DNA from: Escallonia rubra
Lineage: Eukaryota > Streptophyta > Magnoliopsida > Escalloniales > Escalloniaceae
DNA length: 64,000 nucleotides
Direction of reading: 5' to 3'
Assembly: GCA_033065855.1 (NCBI GenBank)
Contig: JAVXUO010002564.1
Span: 1 to 64,000, forward strand
Shown here piece by piece: positions 1 through 12,700 of the stretch (within the stretch, counting starts at the first letter, position 1; every line of letters starts with the position of its first letter). A program made the position numbers and the translations under genes. The notes under the pieces were generated by a model, which was given only the letters and a program-made list of their open reading frames with translations, did not search any database and was not told where the DNA came from.

Positions 1-3000
1 GTCCGCAACACTCCATGGCTTCCGCCGAGATCTAGTCGGAGGTTGGGTCGTTCTTGATGATCTGTTCGTCGACCTCCCTGGGTTCCGGCAAAATCTCGGC
101 GGAACCAACCATGGGGTTCCTGGTCGTCATCGACGAACAGTCCGTGGAACACGACGGGACTCTATCGGTTGCCTCCCCCCTTATTTGCTCTCGCCTCCAT
201 CGGGCCTCGCCGGCGCCGGGCCGGTTCGTCGTCATCGACCCTTATTCCACATTAATGTTCTCGGTCATGAATTCCTGCCAGATCTGAAAATCTATCCATG
301 AATGGTGACGTTGATTTCGAAGGTGACAGTTTGAAGTAGGTTTATTGATCGAATGCTTACTCCATTGGAACATCTGTTACTTGCAACGGGGTCCACCCGG
401 CTAAAACCCCGTACATTTTGTACGCCGCATCCGCTGTCAAAACCATTAGGTTTATTTGACACTTGGTCATATGTTCGAAACGCCGCATCCGCTGCCGCAC
501 GATTCATGCAACTAAGATTGCCGAATGACCCCAATCCGAAGAAAACAACAAATGGCGTTATCTCGTTTTAAAGTCACACAAACACTCGGTCCTGCAAAAG
601 AAACCAGCGAGTTCAACTGGTGCGCACTGGCCTTATCTTTGTAGTCATGTAAGTCATCTTGTATCTTCCCTTCTCTCTTTCTACACTTCTGATGCTATTC
701 CATTTTTAATGTGCGGTGTCTACGACGTGACCTTTCTTCCTTCAATGTCTTGCTCTTGAACTGTGTTGTTCGTTGCAATTTTACCCATCTATGCTCGCAT
801 GGCTTCTTTTGTTCGTAATGGGGATTTTGGTTTGGAAAGTCGGTCTCCCATGTAAAGGCTAGTTTAACAAAAGAGGAGTTGAATATCTCAAATGAGCTCT
901 AGTTACCAATCAAAGCTCTCTGAGCTTTACAAACAGAGACCTCCTAATTAGGTGATCAGCACAAAATTCCATGTTGAAATCCTTTTCTTAAATGACACTA
1001 TTTTCCTGGTTTGTGATTCAAGTATGAACTTTTAGGTTAGTGGGTTTTGTCAGAGAGAGACCTGAATTGAGAATGTTATACTTAATCAAACTCCTGTTTT
1101 GCATTTAGATTGATTTGATTTGGAACCTTTTATTGGAATTGCAGAAAATGTAGAAGTGATGCAGCCGATTTTATCTTGGAAGCAAAATTTAGTTAATAAG
1201 AGTTAGGATGTGATTATTACTGAACAGACATTATCTGAAAGACCTACAACTCTACAAGACACTTGCTTGCACCTTCCTTCATTGAGATAAATCGAGAGAG
1301 AGTTTGCTTGTAGGATAAGACCACATTGGATTACGTGGTAAGATGTGCTTCTGGAGGAAAGTTTTATTGGATGGCAGAGAGGCCATTTATGCTATGTTAG
1401 GCCGCTAGAGCAACTCATACGTGGGATGTGTGTAAACAAGATGTGAATTCTTAGGTTGATTGGCAGCCCTATAAGCAAAGATATGATAACAAATGAGAAC
1501 ATTCGCAAGAACTATATAGTGTGAGATTGTTTCGACATATCCAGTGGAGCCTCTAAATGACCAATGAGAAATGGTAGTTTGGAAATAACATTGATAGAAG
1601 TAACGACAAAGGATATAATTGGTAGAAGCATAGTTTTTAGCCAGTGTGAAAGAAAAGCGACGACCATAATTAGTTTGAAACAACGGCTTTGTTGAGCTGC
1701 TTTATGTAATCAAATTTTAAATAGGTTCCTAACCTGGCAGGAAGAGGAGGCGGGGAAACTTTTTCGCCCTGAACTACGCTCAAAGAGACTTGAACGTGAT
1801 TGAGAAAATTATGGATATGTTAGGATCCTTAGCTACAATGTCCTGATTCTTGTTTATAGATGTGATTTTGAGTTGAAAATTTTGGTTTTATATAATAGTA
1901 GTGGCATGTTAGAAAAACTTTGGGTGGTTCTTCACCACCATGTAGCAATGGTTAAATCAATTCAAGGAAGCTGACCTGTCCAAATACATCTCCTATATGT
2001 ATGCAATGGGTTCAGATGTGGGCCATTGAATATGTTGTTTAACTGGTTGTCATAGTAAGCATAGTGGTGGGAAGAACCATGTAAGAGTTTCTTGGTTTGT
2101 TGTTAGTCTATGTTAGATGTTATACATCAGAAATTCTAGATCCTTAGTAGTAACAGCAACCTAGTCAAGTCCTTGTTAGTGATCTAGGTGTTATATTCAC
2201 CTGTTATGAATCTATTGGATAATGGAAGCCAATCACTTAGTCAATAACTTAATATGGTACGAGAGCAGGTTTAGTAGTTGTGTAGGATTTATGCAATATT
2301 GTGGGTGGCCTTACTCCTTTGTCAACTCGGAATTTCTTTTCTTAGTTTATGTCATTGAGATTTTGAATCTGGTATTGTCCGCTGAATTTTTTTATCAGTG
2401 TTGGGTATTTTTCGCTGATTTTTAATCGGTGTTTGGTTTTGTTGATGATGAAGGGCAGATCTGTGTAGGTAATAGATCTCATTTTGGTCCTACAGTGGTG
2501 TACCCAAATTGATTTTTGATCCATGCATACAGGCGACAGTTGGTCTGGTTGGTTAATGTGATAGTGGATCTGTGCTGATGTGTTAGCTGGTTCTCGCTTG
2601 TTGATTGTAGATCCGGTGACGCGTCTATAATTCGTGTTCAGTGTCCTGTTCCTCCATAATGGTTTGTGGTCTTCGGTGATTGGGTCCATTGTAGTTGTTT
2701 CTGGATTGAGGTTGCAGATATGGGGTTTGTGGTGTTGTTCAGACTAGCAGTTGACTTGCTTTAGAGAGAGCTCGTGTAGCAGATCTTGATAACATCTTCC
2801 CTGATGATGGGCTCAAGCTGTCCCTTATTCAGAACATATGAGACATGTTTGTTTATGGGTTTGACTTGGCAGGAGCTTTACCCCTAGCTAAAGTTATTTA
2901 TCACGGGAGTATTTTGTTGGTTTATAGTGGGTCTGATTTGATGTTTTGCGGCCTTCTACCCTTTGGGTTACTGGTTGCTATGGTGGAAGGGCTGCCTTTT

Positions 3001-4200
3001 TAAGGATTTCTTCAGTTGTGTTAGATGCTGTTCTGTTGCTGCTTTTTCGTTGGCCTTATAAAGACTTGTTTGGATGCAGTTGTGCTTCAGGTTTGATGCA
3101 TGTTTGGCCGGGGGGGGGGGGAACTATGGCTGTCATGGCCTCTCAATGGGGAGGGCGGGAGGGGGAACTTTTCTCATAAATCGATGTCCAAGCCAGAGAG
3201 ATCAGAAGATGACTAGTTCCACAGCTAATACAGACTCAAGCCTTTCAATGGACGCTCATTCCTTTTCAGTAAATGAAACCACCAAGGGCACAAATGGGTA
3301 ATTCCACTACACTTTCATCAAAATTTCCCTCGACATCCCTTTGGCAAACAATGGAGAAGTTCAAAAATAGATTATGGCATACATGGGTTTGTAGTCATGG
3401 ATGGAGTTGTTCGTGGTGATGCTCGTGTTACCGTTGAAGAATATAGCTTTGTTTAGCCAAGACTGTTGCTCGTGGTGGCCTTTGTTGTTCTTGCAATGAT
3501 TCAATGGCAAGTTTGTGTTGATGGCTTCATAATTGAAAAGACCTTTGTATGTAGGGTCCTTTGTGTTGGTGACCTTTTGACGCTTTGGTTCTCGCAAGAC
3601 CAATTTTCTTCTTGAAGGGGGTTGAAACTTCTTCCTGCGAGCTCTCCGTTTTTCTTTTTGGGGTATTTTTTTTTTGTGGCTGGGGTTTAAATTATGTAAT
3701 CGAACTCATTACTGGATGATATAAAATGTTGGTCCAGGTATTATATAAACCCTGTTATGTGTTGTTGAAGTCAATCTTTCAATTAATAAACTTAGGACTC
3801 TTAAGTATACTTTTTGTTAGGGAGAGTATTAGATCCTCTCATATGGGAGTCTAGAGAAGAAAACAAATAAGGGAGCATGCAAGAAGACAAGAAGCATCTG
3901 AAATTTGTTTTTTGGTCGGCTTTGAAACTTGATTGGATAGAAGCCCATAAGAGAGCAAGCATTTGAAATTTGTTTTCTGGTCAACCGTGGAAATTAAGTG
4001 GTTAGAAACCATGCTTCTTAGGGTTTGTACCGTATGCTCATATAGATTGAGACTAAATTTTTTCTGCTCGAAGGATGTTAACAATCTGTTCAAGCCATTC
4101 AAGATTCCTTTATTGATAGTCTCATGCATGAAGTTAATTATGCAGATTGAAGGCATTCTAAAAGTTTGTCAACACTGAAACAAACCAGGAAACATGTTAT
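1..4200. other. Upstream region with no recognised gene
   Basis: No exon with recognisable homology was found here. The first 300 bases are GC-rich and open in more than one frame on both strands, but no translation resembles a known family. They look somewhat like the GC-rich leader of the retroposon at 52914-54080, so a LINE 5' UTR is possible but not shown. The rest is AT-rich. A 12-base G run lies at 3110-3121. A GTAAGT donor-like site at 649-654 follows an open frame without a Met, so a 5' non-coding exon of the PPR gene could end there; this is a guess. Confidence 0.4.
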
Positions 4201-5650
4201 ACTTTTTACATTTTTTATTTTCACTATGTGCTCTTATTTCTATGGGAGAGATTCCTTGGTCTGAATTTCAGAAGACTAAATGGCATTACATTTCGAAATT
4301 GTGGAGTTAACTTTTTGGGTCTCTTCTCTAAGGCGGAAGATACTCAGTTGCATTACTTTCAATTGTTGCTCCTCTTCCAGGTTATCTCAGGTCTGGAAAT
4401 TATTATTGTGTTTTGCTAAGTAAAGTGTGGGAGGTTCTAGATCTTGCTACTCCAGCTCAGGCTTTTCGATATAGCTTGCGCTTCCTTTTGGCTTTCAAGG
4501 ATAAGAGCTGCTAGAATTCAGTGCTTGAACGCGTTTAAAGACGATTGGCAAGGTGTAGTAAAGAATAGCTTTGCATCGGGAGTATACTTACTCTCGTTAA
4601 AAGAACGCGCTCTAGTGTCTTCACGTACTTCATGTATTTGATGGTGATTCACATTGCCAAGACATTTGAGAGACAGAGACTTGAGCAAAATTCTATGTGG
4701 GAGGGCTCCTCAAATGACATGTAGTATCACTTGGTTAAATGGGAGATGGCATGCTTCCCAATGCCCCGTGGAGGCTTGGGCATTTAAGACTTGAGATCCT
4801 TGAAGTTTTCTGTCCTTTGCAAGTGGCTTTATAGGTGCTAATGAGAACAGAGTGTTTTGCTGAGGAGATTAGTGGTGGGTAAATTTCGGGTAGGTAAGGG
4901 ATGGGGGATTTTTGCCAAACGTGTTAGCTTTGCTGTGGGTCTTGGTACCTGAATTAGATATTGGCGGGATCCAGTAGCTGCATAAATTCTTCTTGCTGTT
5001 TCGTACTGCTTGTGCTAAGGAAGTTTCTGTGGCTGTTTTGTTGCGTTAACGGAATCCTACTTCAGGAGAAGATTCCATGACTGAGAGTTGGACACAGGGC
5101 GTAGTAGGTTCTTGGTTGTTTGTACTCGACAGAGGTTGATGGGTTGGGGAGGATGAATAGGAAAGGTAATTTCGAATGGCTGTTTGATGACGAAATCTTT
5201 GTTGAAAGCTGGTTTTGAAGCAAGGGGCTTGTTTATTTTGAGATTAATATTGACGTGTTTGGCTCCCCAGAGTCTGTTTCTTTACTTAAGAAGACAGGGG
5301 ACAACTTAAGCAAGAGAAAGTGAAGTGTATGTCAGGTGCTGTTATGTGCAAAGCTGATGGGGAGTCAGTAGATCACGTGCTTTTGCATTGCGCAGTCATG
5401 AAGGGGATTTGAGACATGGTATTCTGCCTTTTTAATGCTATTTGGGTGATGCCACGGTCTGTGGTTGAGTTGCTGCGTAGCTTATAAAAGAGATAATGGA
5501 GTGCAGGTAGATTGTGGGGATTGATTCCTGTATGTTTTTTTGTTGTATATGAAGAGAAAGAAATAGGCAAGCTTTTGCGGGAGCGGAGTAGCCTTTATGT
5601 AACTCAGAAGCTAATTTCTTCTCCACCTTTTCCGGCTGGATGACAGCTCT
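4200..5650 (+). mobile_element. Degenerate LINE (non-LTR retrotransposon) remnant
   Basis: Conceptual translation across stops and frameshifts gives the part of a plant L1-type ORF2 that lies after the reverse transcriptase. Around 4680-4830 one reads HLVKWEMACFPMPRGGLGI followed by a KWLYR-like block, the usual GGLGI region. Around 5360-5480 one reads SVDHVLLHC and then WVMPRSVVELL, the zinc-binding zf-RVT region. No catalytic reverse transcriptase or endonuclease core is visible. Many in-frame stops show that it is dead. It lies upstream of the first PPR exon I could recover, so it may sit in that gene's first intron or in its promoter region. Both boundaries are approximate. Confidence 0.7.
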
Positions 5651-6746
5651 TTTACGTCCCATGATGCCCTTTTAGATGATGGGCAGAGGTGGTAATCCTT
5701 GTGTGTTCCCGTAGAGTTAATGCACTTCAGCAGATGCATGTATAACAGGTTACCCACAAAATATACTCAAATGACATGCTTATGTTACCTTATTCTTTTT
5801 ATTTGTAATGGGATTTGTTTAGGCTGGCAATATTACCACAGCTCAAAATTATGTTGCACAGCCATTATGCCCCAAAGATTTTTATTGTCCCTCTCTTTGG
5901 ACCAATGTTCAATCTTCTTTCACACAATCAAACCTCAGATCGTCTTCAATATATTCATGCGTATGCCAAGTCAGACTCGTTGAAGCAAGATCATATATCT
6001 TATTTGAAGCTTATCTCTCTCTCATTTTAAATGTCCGTTTCAAAGACTTGGTGTTAGTTCGGCCCGTCTACTGGTGATGGTGATGCAGTGGTTCAGATTC
6101 AGTCTGTTCTAAAGAAGAATTTTCGAAGCCCAGTTGTAGTATGTGCTTGCCCATGCTGCATATTGCTGTCATAAATGATATTCTATCATTCTAGTGAGTT
6201 CGATCCACAATTTTGGTGTTGTAAATTGCTCGTGAGGATTGTTACTTCCAATAGGGAGTAATGACGAAATCTTTTTTAGATTTAAGCCTGTTACTATATG
6301 AATCACAATGGTGCTATTGTATAACTCGATCAGTTCACCTGATTTAGGAACTAGAAAGGAAGTGAAGAATAGGGAGGAAAAAGACGAAGGTTGAGGGCAT
6401 AATCGTCTTTTTATGTTAGAGGCCGTGGCAACATTATTTTTGGTTGTGGCAATATCACCAGCCTTTTGTTTAATATTTTTTGCTTATCTGCTTTGCACCT
6501 TGACTTACTTTAGAGAAATGGGTCTCCGCAGGAATGCACGTTGTAGTTTACAATAAAGCAATTAACTGTCTTATAAATGCTTCTAACTATGGCTTTAATT
6601 GGTTTTTCTATTACAATTACATTATGACTTGGAAAAGTATCTGAGAGGATAAACCCAGAAAAGAAAAATGGGTTCTAATGGAACAGAACAAACGTTGTTG
6701 AGCAAATGGTGTTCTGACAGTGTATATTTTGACTGGACTTGCGCAG
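5651..6746. other. Non-coding stretch before the first recognised PPR exon
   Basis: AT-rich sequence without a recognisable exon. It ends in a splice acceptor (GCGCAG at 6741-6746) that opens the first supported PPR exon. It is therefore probably the 3' part of the intron after the missing first coding exon. Confidence 0.5.
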
Positions 6747-9700
6747 GTTGGTTGCAAACTGCACAGGAACTTACGGCCTCATCGAACCAACGAGTTGCAT
6801 CAGTGACATCAGACAGAGAGCAAGTAATTCCAATAGTGAACTCATTGAAAAATATAAACGTGACAGTCTTTTCATTGACAAACGTGGCAAATTAAGAAGC
6901 TTTAATCCCAAAAAAGTTTCTAGGAAAAAGGGTAAGTATTTCAGTGTTTACTAAGCTTTGTACTTCCCATAAATTCCCTAGTAATGGGATTTATATAGGT
7001 GGTTCTTTAAGGGGACAAGGATGGAAATATGGATCTGGGTTTGTTGATGGAATTTTCCCGGTGCTGAGCCCTACTGCTCGGCAGATTATGAACTTTGTAC
7101 AGCAGGAAGCGGACCCAAAAAGAATTTGGGGTGCGTTTGATACTCTTCCTCCCACTCATACAACCTGGGATGACATGATAAGTGTAGCTGTTCAACTTCG
7201 TCTTAATAAAAGATGGGATCCAATCATACTAGTAAGAATCTCATACCTCTTGTTTGCCTTTTGTGTTTCTCTGTGGTGTTTGTTGGGATTTGGTGTCAAT
7301 TTTGGTTGTACGCACATAATGAGCAGATTTGATCTTTTGACTTAAATGCTTCCAAATTTGTTAGGTTTTGCCCCAAGTAAATGTACGTTGAGGCTAATAA
7401 ACCCTTTTTTTTTTGCAATTTTCCCGCCCCTTCAAAAGTTTTTGTCACTAGGTATGAATTAGAAACAAAAATATTGTATTTAGTGAAACTCTTGTTTTCA
7501 GAGGGTGTGCGTCTAGAACCGACAGTCTGATTGAGCCCCTAAGCATGGCATTGCACCATTCCAAGTATTACAGTGTCAGTTATAAATAGCACTAGAAACT
7601 AAATCGTCTTCTGGTCTTTCTTTTCTCCCTTTTAGTAGAGAAATGCTAGGTCTTTGCTTTTGGAGAAGTGATGAAGAAAGGACCTTACTAAGGGTATGTA
7701 AGGCTGTCCCACTATCAGGTATGGTGGGCTAGGGCTTTGATTTATAGATTTGTGATTGAGAAGCTAGAGTTAAAGATATGGTTTTTTCGTGGGGGCTGTT
7801 TACGGTGCTGTTAACAGTAGCCGTGAACAATGTTTTTGTGTTCTATAACCTCAAACAAAATAAGAAAAAGAACAAACCTTAGAGTCTCACTAAGGCCTTA
7901 CTAGGACTTTCACCTAGAAGAATAATCAGTGGAGTCACACCATTGACAAGAGAAAGCAAATTTGCTCCGTAAAATTCTGTTCATCAGTTCTCCTTCAATT
8001 CTGCTTGCTATTCTTGCTTATATACACAAAAAGTAAAGGCCTCTCCTACTAGGAATAATTCAGAAGGCTACTAAAAGAAGACTACAGCAACTCCTAAAAA
8101 TAAAAGGAATGCTAAATACCTATGACTAAACAAATATAGAAATTACTAGATCTTTCAAAGTAGCCATTAATGTCAAGAATACCCTGAACGGTCCGAAAGC
8201 CCAAAGTAGCCCTGATGGGTTTAAGCTTCTTACATTAGTCCCATATAGATGTTTTCTCTTTTACTTCTGTTTCCACAATTAAGCTCTAGCTTTAAGTGTC
8301 TAATCCCTATCAAGGAGTTTGCTGTTTCTTATTATTAGTGCTCAATGTACTTCTAATTTCACAGTCTTGTTAATCACGGAGACGAGAAGTGTAACTATTT
8401 AAGCATCTGTGCAGATGTGTGAATGGTTATTGTACAGGAGTTCTTTCCAGCCAGATATAATTTGCTACAATATGCTTATAGATGCTTATGGGCAGAAGTT
8501 ACTGTATAAGAAGGCAGAGTCTACTTATTTGGAACTTCTTGATGCTCGGTGCATTGCCACTGAAGATACTTACGCACTTCTTATAAAGGCCTACTGCACA
8601 TCTGGACTAATCGAGAAAGCTGAAGCTGTGTTTACTGAGATGCGAAAAATTGGCTTACCCCCTAGTACGTTTTCATGTTCTTCTTTCCACTAATAGTCAA
8701 GAGGAATGCAAGTGGTAAGGTTTTTCCACAATTCAAGGCCATATGTAGTTCATAGCATATTCTTATTTCACATATAAAGGACTTTAACAAATCTTAACTC
8801 AACGGCTTTTCTCTTAAAAGCCAGATTATGTCCCCATTTAAAATGCGTTCCGGTCGTGTGCCTCCTGTTTACTAAAAAAGGATGCATGTATCATCTTTTA
8901 TGGTTACTTAAGCAGAAAGTATGGGCATAAAAGTTTGTTTTGATGACGATTACGAGCAAACATTCTGTATTTAGTTTATTGCAGTGTCAGTGGATTTTGT
9001 TCCTGTTAATTCTTCTGATAGATATTGCTTATCTACAAACCAAACCTTTTGCAGGAAGAACACTTTTTCCCTGAAGGCTGAAGTCCTAAGACCACTAAGC
9101 CTCTTTTACATAAGATAATTAGTAAACCTTATTGTACATTCACAGCATCTAAAAGTGATGGGAATCAAGACAGGGTGGGTGCATTTAAAAAAGGATACGC
9201 GTCTATGACAAGCGTAGGCGGAAAAATTACTGGCTTGAGATATTTGAGGATTTTAAATGTTGGTTGAAATAATTTATTTATATGATAGTAATCCGATAAG
9301 TTAAAGATTCGATTTTGGTGTTCAAATAGACTAGGATTGTATTAGCTTTCCTTCTTTAACGTTTCAAGTTTGAGTTTAAGCAGCTACTGATGAATAAAAT
9401 ACTGAGCAGTTATTCTATTTGTTCCTATTCTGGTTGCTGTTTATCCCTTTTCTAAGAGTTTAATATCTACATTTTTTTTTCTCTCCCTCCTCTGATAGCC
9501 TGCTCTGCAAATTTGTTCCCACTTGTCCCGCATGAAGAGGTATGTGGGGATAGATTTGGTGTAGAGTCAGATATGGAGAGACGGAATAGCTACTCAATAT
9601 ATAAATCATCAGCAACTTCTTAAACTCATTATGTGAGTGGCTCTTTTATAGGACAACTTGAAATGTTAAAAAATGAAAAGAGATTAAATCCTAATCTACT

Positions 9701-12700
9701 AGATTTGACCATTACAATCAAATACCTAATATATTCGACTTGATTACCAATTATATCACCAATTTATTCCGACCATAATCAAACCTAAATATATCTCAAG
9801 CAGGCTATGTTTGCGCCTGCCGCCTAGGCTTGTTGTAGATGCGTATCTTTTTACAAGGTGCATCTATCTCGTCTTGATTCCGATCATTTCTTATTGTGGA
9901 GAAAAACTCTTCTCTGAAGAGTTGCAGGTGAAGGTAAGCAGAAGCAGAACATGGCTTAGTGGAGGAAGTAGCTATCTGAAATTCCGTCGAAGGGAACATA
10001 TGTTGGACCCTCAAGAACATAGACTTTCTCATCGACAATCGCCGGTTGATAGATCTCAAACATTGGTGGTAACATGCAGTGTGGAAGAAAGCATCTTTAC
10101 GTGTAACTGTAGGCAGCATAGGAGGCACCAAGGCACCTGGATGAGGTGGCATCTCCAAGATGAAAATGCAAATCTTTTGGCTAGTATAGTAAGTGTGCAG
10201 AAGGCCGACGGGTTAATGATTCAGCTAACTGGTCAAGGAATAAGAGCTTAGTTGCATGGAGCTTGGGCTGGAGTGGGAGCGCACGCAAGGTTCTAACCAG
10301 AGCTTCACTACTACTGTCGGTTTTGAGGTGGAAGTGGGAGAGGTGCGAGATTCAGGAGCAAGGTTTGGTGTGGGAGCATGAATAGTTTTAAAAAGTCCTG
10401 CAACTAAGAATTGAAGAGTGTAAGTAGGAAGAGGCTCAATGAGAAAAGCAATATGTCACTGAAAATCTGGAGTAGCACCCAAGTCTGTGAATTTATACAA
10501 AAATGAGTAGTAATTATGTGAATGAAACTCACTAACTGGACGGGTATCAATAAGAACAGTGGATATGTAAGGAAACATCAAGAAAAAACTCTAAAGGACT
10601 CCTGAGAGAAGCGTGACCGACTAGGCAATGACGGGTAGACTCTCCAGTAGGCAACTCCCCACACGGTTCTTCAGGATACTCATCCTGAGTTCATGCAAAA
10701 CATTATCACTGGTATAGGGTAATTGAACTTTTCGCTCAATAGAAGTGTCAACAACTGGTTAAACTCAGTACGTCAAGGGTCCTTTTATAGGACAACTAGA
10801 AATATTAAAAAGGAACTGAATAAAACTTCAATCTGCGAGACTTAATCATCACGATAAAATCCCTAACTTTTCCAGTCCCTAATTGATCTGATTGTCAATG
10901 ATAATACTAATATATTCCAACATGGAAATCTAGATAGGATGGATGCACCTAAAAAAAGTAGGACGCAAACATGGCCTGCTTGATGTAAATTATAATATAA
11001 TTGTGGTTGGAATTCAGTGATATGATTGGTAATCATATCAATTAGGGAGTGGAATATTGTGATGGTCTAATCTTGTGGATTGTGACTCTGCTCACTTTCC
11101 TTTTTTAGTATTTCAAGTGGTCCTTTTGGACCACTATTTAAACATTTGTCGATGAATTATACTGTGTTGCTGTTCTCTTTCCCCCTGTTCTGTTGTTTCT
11201 TCCTCCTCTCAGAATTATATTTCCATGTCTGTCTCTCTCTTCTCTGATAGTCTTGGTCTCCAATCTATCTCCACTTAAACCACATCAAGATGTCACTTAA
11301 AAAGCGAACCAAATTTGAGCTTGAAGCTACTTGTCTAATAACCTCAAACTACCACATATCCAACTACAGGCAGCAGGCTTTCTGTTCTCCTCAAGTTATC
11401 TTACGTTATGTTGTTTCTAGAGATCATGGACTCCTATTTATTTTTTGGTTCAAGTCCTTACACAAAAAGTAAAGACAAGCAATCACCTATTTCGGCAAAA
11501 ATGACTTCTAAATGTGGTTTGAATTTCTACAATGTCAAAATTTAGGTTATCGTGTATTTAGGTTCCCAAACACGTAATGTGACTTTCCTTCCAATGTAGT
11601 TCACGTGCTTGCTGCCTTTTCAGGTATGTGCCCACCGGAGGTCTTCTTATGCTGGTCATTAGGAGCATTTGCATTATTCCACTAATGTAATGTACTTGTT
11701 ACTTGTTGATGGGTTTGACAAGAAGTGCAGGTCATTTGTTCATCAGACTGTTAAAGGCCAAGTGATAGATGAACTGGAACCTTATCATCAAAGAACATAT
11801 AGTCTCTCCAATAATCTTATGAATGTGCTGTCAAGACATATAGATGATGTTGACATTGTGTTGCAATTTTGGTTTATGGTTTTGCTTAAACTTTGTCTCG
11901 ATCTCTTGACCGGCCTTATTTTTGTGCAGGCACTGTCATATACAACGCTTACATGGATGGCTTAATAAAAAGAAGAAACTCACAAAGAGCTGTGGAGGTC
12001 TTTCAGAGGATGAAGAGAGATCAGTGCGAACCATCTACTGATACTTATACAATGTTGATAAACTTATATGGAAAGGTATGTCAATGCATTTCATTCTCCA
12101 TATATTGAAGGATGTTATAACTGACTCACTCGAACATTTAACAGTATTACTAAATGGTTCAATGCGTTTCTTATTCTACTAGGATTTGTGCCTGGTGGTT
12201 CATTGTTCTTTGTATGTCTCTTTTTTAAGTTTGTATGATCTGTTTCTTGTTCGAAGCATTTCAATCATCTTATCAAATAAGGGAACCAGATGTGCTTTGC
12301 CAATAAATTATGGTATCAGAGCAGATTCATTCTTTCTCTTTGTGAAACCCATCTTGCAGAAACTTTGCATTCTGTTCTCATCTTCATCGCCTAGATTGCA
12401 CTTCTTTGTGGTAGAATCTCTTCGGTCTTCGCTCTACATTGATAGTGCAATATCCTTTGTCTCCATTAAAACCTCCCTCTGGTAGCCCCGCTCTTATTCC
12501 TTCGCGTGTAATCAAAAAGCACAGCATGTCGCTTTTTTCACGGCTCACCTTCTCATAGCAATTTAGTAGCAAAGCTGTAGGTCTCCTCTCTGGCGTACAG
12601 CAATGTGTACCATCACGTTTTAATATTTTATAAGAAGAAGTTTTTTTTTCCTTTTCACCTCAAAAGCAGCAGATTACCGCCTTCAGCAAGTGTCACATAG

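Noticed and set aside
552-644. Short ATG frame (MALSRFKVTQ...) as the first PPR exon
   Set aside because: It reaches a TAG stop before the donor-like site at 649, so it cannot splice in frame.
7829-8312. TG...CA-bounded stretch in PPR intron 2 that looks like a small solo LTR
   Set aside because: The 5 bases on each side do not match and no LTR signature is clear.
9805-10251. 146-residue open frame (+) and 117-residue frame (-) in a PPR intron
   Set aside because: No recognisable domain, start context or splice structure; the surrounding sequence is repetitive.
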